A stretch of DNA of 32,174 bases. It comes from JBBIMS01 sp964531645. Lineage in GTDB: Bacteria; Acidobacteriota; Aminicenantia; JBFLYD01; JBBIMS01. The notes beneath the pieces are model-generated. The model was not told the DNA's origin, did not search any database, and saw nothing but the letters and a program-made list of their open reading frames with translations. Where the stretch lies: contig CAZHEF010000033.1 in assembly GCA_964531645.1 (NCBI GenBank), forward strand, positions 1-32,174, read 5' to 3'. Every line of letters starts with the position of its first letter. The first letter of the stretch is position 1. The translations under genes and the position numbers were made by a program. Shown here piece after piece: positions 23,255 to 32,082 of this stretch.

Positions 23255-24041
23255 ATGAGATTCTGCGAAATTTTTTGGTTTGTAGGATTTCTGTTTTTTC
23301 TTCCCCCTTTTCTTTTTCCTCAAAATTCTCCTAAACAACAGGAGAATCCTCTTACTGTCAAAATAAATGCTGAGCCCAAAAATTATTCAGGGATATGTCC
23401 TGCAACAATAAAATTTATAATAGAATTCGCAACAACCTCCATATCTCCTATAACTGTTAAATATCAGTTTTTCTATTCCGACGGTGCAAAAAAAGGAGAT
23501 GAGCCCAATCTCTTTAACTAAATTAACCTCTAAAAAAATTACAGAAACAAGGCAGTTAAACCAGGACTATTCAGGATGGGCTGCTGTAAGAGTTCTTTCA
23601 CCTGTTCGCATAGAATCCAATAAAGCAGAATTTTCAGTAAAGTGCACAGGGATTGTCACTTATTTTAAACCTGACCTCACTGTAAGTTTTAAAGGACCTT
23701 CTTCTGCAAAGCAGGGAGAAAGTCTTGCAGGGAAATACAAACTCATAATTAAAAATCCAGGTAGCAAAGAGGCAAGAAATTTTTATGTTGACATTAAACT
23801 TATAGGATGGGTTGGTTCAGAACTTCCTCCTTCAAAGGAGCATCTTTGTGGAAGGGGGTTTATATCTCAAATTCTGCCTAATGGAACTGCAATTCCTTCA
23901 GGACTTTCACCTTCCATTCCTCCTGATATTCCACCAGGAAATTATCAGCTCTGTGCAGTTGTTGATTCAACTGAAATTATCGATGAATCTGACGAAAACA
24001 ACAATAAAATCTGCCAGTCAATAACCATTTTGAAAAAATGA
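23255..24041 (+). pseudogene. Secreted CARDB-like protein, frameshifted at an A7 run
   Basis: The first part (23255-23521) has a signal peptide (FVGFLFFLPPFLFPQ) and a beta-rich segment to YSDGAKK. The second part continues in the next frame with EMSPISLTKLTSKK and a CARDB-like domain: DLTVSFKGPSSAKQGESLAG, then VVDSTEIIDESDENNNKIC near the end. The frames meet at seven A residues (23488-23494); removing one A gives one protein of about 260 residues. This could be a true mutation, a sequencing indel, or slippage at A7. The second part lacks a credible SD at its ATG, so it is not an independent gene. Confidence 0.8.
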
Positions 24042-24067
24042 ATGAGAAAAATTTTAGGAGGTTTTAA

Positions 24068-24541
24068 ATGTTTAAAAAACTTCTTGTATTAAGTATTTTG
24101 TCGCTTTTCCCTATCGGGATTATGAGCTCACAAGGCTCATTTCCACCACCCCAAAAAACCGATCTAATAATTGACCAGCTCTATGTAAAGGTTCTTCAAA
24201 ACATTCCAAAGGAAGGAATGAAAGTCAGAGTTGTTTTTGTGGTTAAAAATATTTCATCTTATCCAACAGCATCATCTTTGACCCCCGATGGGAAGAGAAA
24301 TTGTCCAACAGGATGTTTTATTGTTCGCCTGAATGTTTTGAGAAACTACCCTTCGGGAATTTACACAAAGCTCTACGAAGATAAGTGTAAGCCACTTAGA
24401 GGTGGAGAAAGTTTTACTTTTTACTGTGATGATTTTGTGAAGATTGGAACAGAGAGTAAATATCAGGCACTTGCTGATTTCCTCAACTGGATTGACGAAT
24501 CCAATGAAGCAAACAATGAAAAAACAACCTCAATAAGGTAA
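24068..24541 (+). CDS. Secreted CARDB-like protein
   Basis: A 157-residue protein with a signal peptide (LLVLSILSLFPIGIMSSQ) and a single Ig-like domain of the CARDB kind: TDLIIDQLYVKV, VVKNISSYPTA, and the closing IDESNEANNEKTT. Four Cys in the middle (RNCPTGCF, DKCKP, YCDDF) may make two disulfides. It resembles part of the gene at 25717 (GK-x-C-x-GC then YP). SD: AGGAGG. CARDB-type domains usually mediate adhesion or bind sugars or protein partners; no specific role can be given. Confidence 0.82.
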   Translation: MFKKLLVLSILSLFPIGIMSSQGSFPPPQKTDLIIDQLYVKVLQNIPKEGMKVRVVFVVKNISSYPTASSLTPDGKRNCPTGCFIVRLNVLRNYPSGIYTKLYEDKCKPLRGGESFTFYCDDFVKIGTESKYQALADFLNWIDESNEANNEKTTSIR

Positions 24542-24604
24542 AAAATGAGAGTTAATAAAAAGGAAGAAGTTAGGCAAAGAATACGAATTTGTTAGAGGAA
24601 AGAA

Positions 24605-25654
24605 ATGAAAAAAATTTTTCTCTTGCTCTCAATATGTCTTGTATTGATAGCATTTCCAGAGCTTTCTATTGCAGATAAACCCACAATAACAATTATAAGT
24701 CCTAGGCAGGAAGAAGAATTTTATTGCGGAGAGAACATCCAGATAAAATGGACGATTTCCGGGCAGGAGGACAACAGAGCTTTTACTTCCATTTACTGTG
24801 TTTATCGTGACTCAGGAAAAGAAAAAAGGATCTTGATTAAAGACTATAATCACAAAGAAAGGAATGGAACCGTTAACTGGACACTGCCATCAGAAGTATG
24901 CCATAAACAAATTTATATATATGTTAAATTATCAGTACCAAATTATCCTGACCCTTTTGAGGCAATGAAATGCATCTTTACAGTAAGGTACATTTGCACC
25001 TATTTTGAATCACCGAATTCAAACGGAGACTATTTCTAAGGAAGTCCACTTTTAATCAAATGGAGAACAAATGTTTCCAGAGAAATGCCCCCGAGGCAGG
25101 TGCAGGCATTCCTTTCAAGACCATTAAGTGGAGGGGGAAGAGAAAACATTCCATTGGGATATGTAACTTTTAACCATAGAGGCACATTTATTTGGAATAT
25201 TCCTCAAAATTTTACAGCTAACAGTGCCTTCGTTCGTTTTGTGCACAGTAGTCCAGAAATGGTTCTGGAACAAACACCGGCATGTAACACAAGCGCTACC
25301 TTTTCCATTTATCCCCCTCCGCAGTTGTCAATAGTTTCTCCCAAAAGCGGTGAGATTTACTGGCCAGGAAAAAAAATGGTTATTAGCTGGAGGGCTTCAG
25401 GAGGCAAACCAGGAAGCGGGGTTTACATTCATTATTCATTTCCACCCGACCCTCTTAGAGATGTAGGTTTTGTAGATGTAGCTCAGGGATCTTATCGCTG
25501 GAGAATTCCCGAAAATGCACCTTATACCCGTCAGGCAAAAATCATAATTGAATGGAAGCAAGATCGTAATTCGGATAAAGTTTGGTTCAGAGCCACAAGT
25601 GATAACTTAGTTATTCAGCCTCCGCCAGGTCCCACAAAAATTAAAAAAGAGTAA
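24605..25654 (+). pseudogene. Secreted three-domain Ig-like protein with in-frame TAA
   Basis: A signal peptide (IFLLLSICLVLIAFPELSIA) is followed by three related Ig-like modules of the Kre9/Knh1-like type, each opening SP-x(3-6)-aromatic-x-G-x(4)-I-x-W. They start at ISPRQEEEFYCG, ESPNSNGDYF and VSPKSGEIYWPG. The second opening is broken by TAA (25037-25039) at the variable place between the aromatic residue and Gly. The frame continues GSPLLIKW without shift, and the rest runs to 25654. Undisturbed it would have about 349 residues. The ATG at 25085 has no useful SD, so the second half is not a separate gene. Confidence 0.82.
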
Positions 25655-25716
25655 AATTTATGAATTAAATTGGAAGTGATAATAAGATGATAACAATAAT
25701 TTAAAAAGGAGCTACA

Positions 25717-26729
25717 ATGAAGAAAAAATTCATTTTTATTTTTTTCTCGTTAATTTCAGCTGTTCTAAGCTGCTTAAACTCTCAAGATGTCTATGTATCA
25801 AAGATTGAAGTTCTGTCCCCACGACAGGGCTCTATCTGGTATGTAGGAAATACCTACCAGATAAAATGGCAAGCAATCGGAGTTACTCACAGGCAGAATG
25901 TCTCCCTCTGGCAGGGGACTCAAAAAATCATAGATATAGCTAAAGATGTTAGTGGTGGCACTTCCAACTGGACAATTCCAATTAGCATTTCTCCAGGGAA
26001 CTATAAGATAAAAGTTGAATGCACCGCTCCATGCGGAGGAATAGTAGGTGAAAGTAATTTCACAGTTAGAGGACCCACCTACTTTCCTGATATTGTATTT
26101 ATATCTGGCTCTGCGAGAGTAATTGATAAAAGTAATAGATACAGAGTAAAGGTTCAAATCACAATTAAGATTAAGAACAATTCTCGAGCTCAATTATATC
26201 CGTTTTTGACCGAGCAAGGGAAAACCGCCTGTGGAGGAAGTGGATGCGTCAAAGTCTCACTTACTTCTAAATATCCAATACGTTAAGGCTTGAGAGACGA
26301 CAGCAATGTGACTTCCCAATTTTGAGTTACAGCGTTAGCGGTTTCTTTATTATATCGCCCGTAAAGGTCTTAGGCTCTACAATTACTATGAGCCCTTCAG
26401 AAATACATGATGGGCAAAAGATAAGTTCAATAGAATTTGATGTTCATAATTTGACAAATCATTCTATTAAGAATCTTAGGGTCAGAATACTCGAACCATC
26501 TACCAAGGATTGCACTGGAATGGTGCAAACCCCTGATAACAGAAATGTAAATATTAATCCAGGAATCCAGCATATCAGACTTAATGGCTTTAGTAGTAGT
26601 TTTAAAAAGCCATCTGGAAACGAGAGAGGCTTAACTGTTTCAATTGATTCACCAAAAGGTGGACTTCTATCATTTGGATATAAAGCGCTTATAGAGATTA
26701 AACCTGGTGTATACAAGTTAGCACAATGA
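25717..26729 (+). pseudogene. Secreted Ig-like/CARDB-like protein, frame broken near 26284
   Basis: The first part has a signal peptide ending near SCLNSQ. It continues with a Kre9-like module (LSPRQGSIWYVGNTYQIKW) and the start of a CARDB-like domain (FPDIVFISGSARV, IKIKNNSRAQLYP). It stops at TAA 26284-26286. A different frame then carries RQQCDFPILSYSVSGFF, PSEIHDGQKISSIEFDV and a C-terminal EIKPGVY. The continuing frame is open from about 26275, so a single indel near 26275-26285 would rejoin the parts into about 336 residues. The TTG at 26322 has no SD. The C-terminal part looks like a second beta-sandwich. Confidence 0.75.
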
Positions 26730-26743
26730 AAAAACTTTCAATA

Positions 26744-26772
26744 TTGAGCCCGATAGACATTTTTTCTATAAA
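26744..26772 (+). promoter_or_regulatory. Internal promoter before the beta-helix lipoprotein
   Basis: TTGAGC (26744-26749), 17 bp, TATAAA (26767-26772), within the largest gap of the cluster (94 bp). Confidence 0.5.
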
Positions 26773-26823
26773 AGTAAAAGAGATGAACATAAAAATAGAA
26801 TGGTTTCCTCTAAAGAGGAGACA

Positions 26824-28524
26824 ATGATAAAAACTATAATTTCAAGATTTACTAAGTTCTTTATGATTTTTTTTATCTTTTTGGCTGGTTGTCTCCAGGA
26901 GGTAACTCCTCCCAACCCTTCTCCAAATACAGGAATAATTGAAGGCTCGGTTAAAGATGCTTCAAATGGGAATCCAATTACCAACGCAATTGTTTACATT
27001 GAAGGGAGAATCCTCAGAACAATAACAGATTCTTCAGGAAGATACAGAATAGGGAATGTTCCTCAGGGAACACAAATTGTTCATGCAGAGGCACAGGGAT
27101 ACAGTTCCCAGAGTCAGAGAGTTAATGTTAGAGAGAACATAACAGTAACTCTTGACTTTCTTTTATCACCTTCTACGCCTTTGGAAGGAAATACCTATTA
27201 TGTTTCTCCTGATGGTAGCAATTCAAATCTTGGGACAAGGGAAAGACCATGGGCAACACCAGGATACGGCTCAAGACAACTAAGACCAGGAGACACTTTA
27301 ATAATTCTAGGAGAGAAATTTGTCCTCCAGAATTATGACGATGACATAATAAATCCATCTTCTGGAAGGGAAGATGCCTGGATAGTAATAAAGGGTGAGG
27401 ATGGCTCCCGTCCTGTTCTTGCAGGAAGAAATAATCTTCTCACAGCAATTAATTTATCAGGTGTGAGCTATGTCCGAATAGAAAATCTTGAGATAACCCA
27501 CGATTCATCTGTTTCTGGAACTGCTCTATTCTTTAGGGATGGAATTGAAATCTTAGGAAATCCTTCCTCCCACATTGTTTTAAAAGATTTATACATTCAT
27601 CACATTGATGAATTTGGAATGAACATTCAGGATGTTGATGACCTTCAGATTATAAATTGCAGGATTGAGCATTGCGGTTTTGGAGCCCTTGGAGGTCCCT
27701 CTGGGAATTACGGAGGGTGGAGGAATGTAAAAATTCAGGACTGCAGACTCTCTTACAGTGGTCATTACTATCAGGGAGGAGACGGTTCCAATCGTCCCTA
27801 TGACCGTCGCGATGGCTTCGGTATAGAACCTTCAAAAGGGCCTATTCTAATTGAAAACACTACTGCAGAGCACAATTTCGGAGACGGGATTGATTCAAAA
27901 GCAGATAACACATTTATAAAGAGATGCATTGTATCAAACAACTCTTGTGATGGAGTAAAACTCTGGGGAACAGGAAGCAGAATTGAAAACACTCTTATTT
28001 ATGGGAGGGGGGACGGAAACAGCGAAACTACTCCGTGGTCAGCAATTGTAATTGATCAGGTAGAAAAAGCAGATTCAATTTTTGAAATTGTTAATGTCAC
28101 TTTAGACGATTCTCTTGGAGGAAATTATCTTATGTATGTTCAGTATGGGAGTAATGTTCCAGTAAAAGTTCTAATTAGAAACACAATCTTTTCGGGTAGG
28201 GGTCCAAATTCTCACATCTATATTGGAGGTTCTGTAAATCTTTCCACAGACCACAATCTCTTTTATCTCCCTCAATCGGGATTAGTTCTTGAACATGGAA
28301 GTAAAGTTTACACTCAGACAAATATTAGGGAACTTGGAGAAGTAAATATCTACGGTGATCCTCTTTTTATCATGCCTGCCTGGGGTTCAAACGGAGATTG
28401 TCATCTAAAAAATGGAAGTCCTGCAATAGACAGGGGAACACCAAATTCTGCACCCTCTGTAGATTTAGATGGAAAACCAAGACCTCAGGGGCAGGGATTT
28501 GATATTGGAGCATATGAAAAATAA
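26824..28524 (+). CDS. Beta-helix lipoprotein with carboxypeptidase-regulatory-like domain
   Basis: A surface or periplasmic lipoprotein of 566 residues. The lipobox LAGC is at about residue 20. A CarboxypepD_reg-like beta-sandwich follows (IIEGSVKDASNGNPITNAIV with TDSSGRYRI). From YYVSPDGSNSNLGT, a DUF1565-type entry, the rest is a right-handed parallel beta-helix with repeated VRIENLEI, IVLKDLYIHH, LQIINCRIEHC and ILIENTTAEHN rungs. It ends SPAIDRGTP and DIGAYE, as in many polysaccharide-acting beta-helix proteins. I chose the ATG at 26824 (SD AGAGGAG), not 26800, because the signal peptide then starts properly. Sugar binding or lyase action is possible; no catalytic residues are assigned. 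Confidence 0.88.
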   Translation: MIKTIISRFTKFFMIFFIFLAGCLQEVTPPNPSPNTGIIEGSVKDASNGNPITNAIVYIEGRILRTITDSSGRYRIGNVPQGTQIVHAEAQGYSSQSQRVNVRENITVTLDFLLSPSTPLEGNTYYVSPDGSNSNLGTRERPWATPGYGSRQLRPGDTLIILGEKFVLQNYDDDIINPSSGREDAWIVIKGEDGSRPVLAGRNNLLTAINLSGVSYVRIENLEITHDSSVSGTALFFRDGIEILGNPSSHIVLKDLYIHHIDEFGMNIQDVDDLQIINCRIEHCGFGALGGPSGNYGGWRNVKIQDCRLSYSGHYYQGGDGSNRPYDRRDGFGIEPSKGPILIENTTAEHNFGDGIDSKADNTFIKRCIVSNNSCDGVKLWGTGSRIENTLIYGRGDGNSETTPWSAIVIDQVEKADSIFEIVNVTLDDSLGGNYLMYVQYGSNVPVKVLIRNTIFSGRGPNSHIYIGGSVNLSTDHNLFYLPQSGLVLEHGSKVYTQTNIRELGEVNIYGDPLFIMPAWGSNGDCHLKNGSPAIDRGTPNSAPSVDLDGKPRPQGQGFDIGAYEK

Positions 28525-28546
28525 TTTCAAAATTTTAGGAGGAGAT

Positions 28547-29305
28547 ATGAAAAAATTTGAAGTTCAGCTTTTAAGGGTCTTAATTGGTTTAATTTTTTTG
28601 ACTCTTTTTGTGTTCTCTTTATTTTCCCAGGAAAAGATCAAAGTTATAAAACCCAATGGAGGAGAGACTTATTATGTTGGATGGAAGCAGTATATCTTCT
28701 GGCAAACATGGGACAGGAGCAATAACCCTACTAATTATGGTAAAGTGACAATAGAGTATTCTTCTGACGGCGGAGCAAGCTGGCAAAAAATTGTCAAGGA
28801 TTATCCCAATAGCAAAGGATATTTATGGACGGTTCCGAATGTTCTTTCCTCTAATTGCAGGATAAAAATTAGATGGGAGTGGAAAGCAACAGGAGGAAAT
28901 GTTCAGTATACAATAGTTGCAGATGACATTACTGACGGAACCTTTGCTATGAGAAATCCTCCCACTGTAAATGTCAGAATTGTAAGACCAAATGGAGGAG
29001 AGACAATGTTAGCAGGCTCATTGGCTGGAATAAAATGGGACGTCAAGCTCAACAACAGCCCCTGCTATGAAGGAAATTCATCCCTATATTACTCAATTGA
29101 CAACGGAACAAACTGGAATCTCATAGCAAGAGACTTAAAAATTGACTCTCGAATTGGAGTGGGAGCTTACACCTGGCAGGTTCCTCATACCAACTCAACA
29201 AGATGTAAGTTAAAAGTGGTATGGACTAAGATAGGTATGTGGAGAGACGAAACTCTAACAGGAAGCGACGAGACCGACAGTGTATTTACAATAAGCACTC
29301 GATGA
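28547..29305 (+). CDS. Secreted protein with two PNGGE Ig-like modules
   Basis: A 252-residue exported protein. The signal peptide covers about 1-27 (LLRVLIGLIFLTLFVFSLFSQ). Two modules follow, opening IKPNGGETYYVGWKQYIFW and VRPNGGETMLAGSLAGIKW, with inner ISW-like strands and YLWTVP/YTWQVP. These are Kre9/Knh1-like Ig modules, related to those in the broken genes upstream. It is the intact member of the family here. The start at 28547 is fixed by AGGAGGAG and is preferred to an upstream in-frame ATG inside the previous gene. Confidence 0.87.
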   Translation: MKKFEVQLLRVLIGLIFLTLFVFSLFSQEKIKVIKPNGGETYYVGWKQYIFWQTWDRSNNPTNYGKVTIEYSSDGGASWQKIVKDYPNSKGYLWTVPNVLSSNCRIKIRWEWKATGGNVQYTIVADDITDGTFAMRNPPTVNVRIVRPNGGETMLAGSLAGIKWDVKLNNSPCYEGNSSLYYSIDNGTNWNLIARDLKIDSRIGVGAYTWQVPHTNSTRCKLKVVWTKIGMWRDETLTGSDETDSVFTISTR

Positions 29306-29369
29306 TTTTATATCTTCAAAGTATTGGCAGATAGGATTTGGGAATTAAAGATTTGAATGGAGGTTTTAA

Positions 29370-30065
29370 ATGTTTAAGAAAAGTTTCATGATTTTAATCG
29401 GGGTTTCAGTTTTATCTTTCTCTCTTCTCCCTTCCTATTACCTGCTTTTTTCTCAGGATAAAGAGCCGACTCGTTTCTTCCTTGATTTTGTTGATGCATA
29501 TCTTGTCTATGAGCCTGGCTCAAGAATTCTTCAAATTGCCACTGAAGGGAATGTTCTCTCCTATGGAGGAGACTGGGAAAAATGCAATATGAAACCGTAC
29601 CTCTTTCATCTGAGAAAGAAGGGATGGAAGGACTTTTACTAGAAAGTTAATACAAGCAGAAAGGAAGCATACATGGTAAAAGGTGGAACATTCTGCCAGC
29701 TTGGAGGTGAAGAGAAGAAACTTCCTTTTACAGTGGATGTTGTTGGAAATCCTGAAAATCCAACCCGTTTCTTCATAAGATTTGGTCAATATGGAGCATA
29801 CCTTGTCTACGAGCCATCATCAAATATACTTCAGATTGCAGCGGTAACAGTTCCAGGTGGAGGAGTGGTTCTTTCCTACGGAGAAGACTGGAAGAGATGC
29901 AAGGTTTATCCCTATCTTCTCCATTTCAAGCAGAATGTATGGAAGGGATTCTTCTGGAAGGTTAACACAAGCAGGAAAGGAGCGTGGAGGACAACAGGTG
30001 GAACAATTTGCAAGATTGGAGGCTCTGATACACCTCTTCAGATGAGAGTTAGAGTGGTGGAATGA
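29370..30065 (+). pseudogene. Secreted two-repeat protein with in-frame TAG
   Basis: A signal peptide (FMILIGVSVLSFSLLPSYY) precedes two copies of a repeat of about 95 residues: PTRFF, AYLVYEP, ILQIA, VLSYG-DW-C, PYL-H, KVNTSRK, GGT-C-GG. In repeat 2 the segment GFFWKVNTSRK is intact. In repeat 1 the matching Trp codon TGG is TAG (29640-29642), giving DFY-stop-KVNTSRK in the same frame. One G-to-A change would explain it. Without the stop the protein would have about 231 residues. I do not know this repeat family. Two Cys per repeat suggest one disulfide each. Confidence 0.82.
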
Positions 30066-30077
30066 TTGAAGGGTTCA

Positions 30078-30104
30078 GGGAGCGGGGCGTTCCGCCCCGC
30101 TCCC
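30078..30104. terminator. GC-rich perfect hairpin
   Basis: GGGAGCGGGGCG pairs fully with CGCCCCGCTCCC over the loop TTC. It is strikingly GC-rich for this DNA and has no T-run. It may reduce or separate expression of the barrel gene from the genes before it. Confidence 0.6.
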
Positions 30105-30132
30105 AAAGTATCATTGAGAAAGGAGAAAAATT

Positions 30133-32070
30133 ATGAGGTCAAGATTTTTAATTCTGACTTCACTCTTCTTTCTCTTCAACCTCTTTATCTATGCTCAAAA
30201 AACCATTCAGCATACCCCTTTTGTCAGATTCACTCATGGAGAAAAGATTGAGATAAGGGGAACGGTCAGTGGAGAGGTTGAATGGATGAGGTTTTATTTT
30301 AGATATGAAGGTCTGAATCAGTTTCAGGTAAGGGAGATGAGCAAAGAGAATGGGACATTTGTTTTTGAATTAGACACCTCTATTTTGCTTTCCCTTCAAT
30401 TTGAATATTATCTATCAGCAAAGGTAAAAGATAAAATAATCAATTATCCTGCAGATGCGCCATCAATGACAGTAAAAGTAACTGGAGAAAGTAAAGAACC
30501 TCTTCCTGAAATTCCTCAGGAATTTCCATCTCCTGAGGAAGAGGAGAAAAAATTCAAATTGCCTTTATCAGTCAATGGAAGTGTTCAAAGCAGGATAGCT
30601 CAGAAGGAAGAAGTTGAAGGAGAGAAGAAAACAAATGCAAGTGGAAATCTGAGGGTTTTTCATTCATATCAAAAAGAAGGGGCTTTTTCCTTTGACTTTG
30701 ACTCAAACTTCAACTACACAAACACACCAGTTGAAGGAGATAAAAGTTTTGACCTATCCAACATGATGCTTGCTCTTTTAAAGGATAATCACACTCTAAG
30801 AGCGGGAGACATAAACATAAATGAGTCTGAATACACAGTCTCAGGACTTGGAAGAAGAGGGATGGAATACATTTTTGACAATCAGAAAGTATATTTTCAT
30901 TTATTCGATGTAAGCTCCCAACAACCAAAAGGATTCAAAGGATTTGGTATCCCCAAATCAAACATATCAATTCTGGGAGGAGCAATTGGATACAGATTCT
31001 TCAATGATAAAGTCTCACTGAAAGCAATTTATCTCTCAGGAAAAGATGACCCCTCTCAAGGAGTAAACACAGGCTCATCCCCATACTATCAGAGCAGAAA
31101 AGGAAATGTAATGTCAATAGTTGAAGAGACAAAGCTATTTGAAAATAAGCTGAATTTAAAAGCTGAATTTGCAAAAAGCAAATACGATGGAGACTTAACT
31201 GATGATATTGGAGCTCAATCAGACAATGCATACAACTTAGGAGCGGGATTCAACTACGGAGGTTTAAGTATTGGAGCAAATTACAGATACACAGGAAAAG
31301 ATTTCAATCCGATAGGATTTCAGAGTTTCACCTCAGACAGAAAAGGATATGAAGCATTAGCAGGATTTACGAAAGGAATAATGAATCTAACAGGCTCCTA
31401 CATCTTTGAAAGGGACAATGTAAAAGGAGACCCATCTCAACTCACAACAAAGAACGGAGCGGGAAATCTATCATTAGCCTTCACATTCTCTCCAAAAGTA
31501 TCGTTGAATCTTGGATATAAAAGGAGTAAACAGAAGACCCTTCAGAATGAAACAGAAGTATCAGGCCAGGACTATCTCACAAATGAATACAGTAGCTCTC
31601 TAACATTGAATCTGAATGAATCCTCAAGCTTGAATTTAGCTCTCACAAACTCAACCCTTTCAAGCAAATCATCTCCTGAAAGTGAAACATCAGCACTTAC
31701 CTTCAACATAGGAGGAGCCTTCAGAAAAGGTGAGAGACTGACTTTAAACCCTATGATTGGATACTCAAAAACATTGAACAAATTTACTAATGAAAAGAAT
31801 CTGAACTACAACACCCTTCTAACAGGAGAGATAGCATTCATACCGAAAGTATTCTCCCTTATATTCTCAAGTTCCTTCAATCGCTCAGAGACAAGCACTT
31901 CTGCAACAGACACATTTGACACAACAGGAGGGCTGAATCTCTATCTTGACAAACTAATAAAATTTGGAAGCATAATTCTATCAGTAAAAGGTGGGTACAA
32001 TCTGAACAAGGTTGATGAAGAAAAGATAGCTGATTACAAGATTTTCTTCCAGCTTGATTTTTCATTTTAA
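30133..32070 (+). CDS. Outer-membrane beta-barrel protein
   Basis: A 645-residue exported protein. A signal peptide (FLILTSLFFLFNLFIYAQ) is followed by a small N-terminal beta domain (to about residue 115), a Pro/Glu-rich linker (EPLPEIPQEFPSPEEEEKK), and about 490 residues of alternating strands typical of a porin-like barrel. Examples are GNLSLAFTFSPKVSLNLGY and SSLTLNLNESSSLNLAL. The last residues are QLDFSF, with the C-terminal Phe used for insertion by the BAM machinery. Neighbouring strands are rich in Ser/Asn/Gly turns. The sequence is not close to any named porin I know. It could be the outer-membrane partner of the exported Ig-like proteins. Confidence 0.82.
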   Translation: MRSRFLILTSLFFLFNLFIYAQKTIQHTPFVRFTHGEKIEIRGTVSGEVEWMRFYFRYEGLNQFQVREMSKENGTFVFELDTSILLSLQFEYYLSAKVKDKIINYPADAPSMTVKVTGESKEPLPEIPQEFPSPEEEEKKFKLPLSVNGSVQSRIAQKEEVEGEKKTNASGNLRVFHSYQKEGAFSFDFDSNFNYTNTPVEGDKSFDLSNMMLALLKDNHTLRAGDININESEYTVSGLGRRGMEYIFDNQKVYFHLFDVSSQQPKGFKGFGIPKSNISILGGAIGYRFFNDKVSLKAIYLSGKDDPSQGVNTGSSPYYQSRKGNVMSIVEETKLFENKLNLKAEFAKSKYDGDLTDDIGAQSDNAYNLGAGFNYGGLSIGANYRYTGKDFNPIGFQSFTSDRKGYEALAGFTKGIMNLTGSYIFERDNVKGDPSQLTTKNGAGNLSLAFTFSPKVSLNLGYKRSKQKTLQNETEVSGQDYLTNEYSSSLTLNLNESSSLNLALTNSTLSSKSSPESETSALTFNIGGAFRKGERLTLNPMIGYSKTLNKFTNEKNLNYNTLLTGEIAFIPKVFSLIFSSSFNRSETSTSATDTFDTTGGLNLYLDKLIKFGSIILSVKGGYNLNKVDEEKIADYKIFFQLDFSF

Positions 32071-32082
32071 AGGAGAGAGAAA

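Noticed and set aside
25798..26193. 131-codon minus-strand ORF inside the 25717 gene
   Set aside because: The plus strand has the signal peptide, SD and Ig motif; the minus frame shows nothing recognisable.
20966..29642. General stop-codon recoding in this organism
   Set aside because: TAA and TAG both end intact genes here (for example the HIT gene and the YacP-like gene), and internal stops occur only in one locus.
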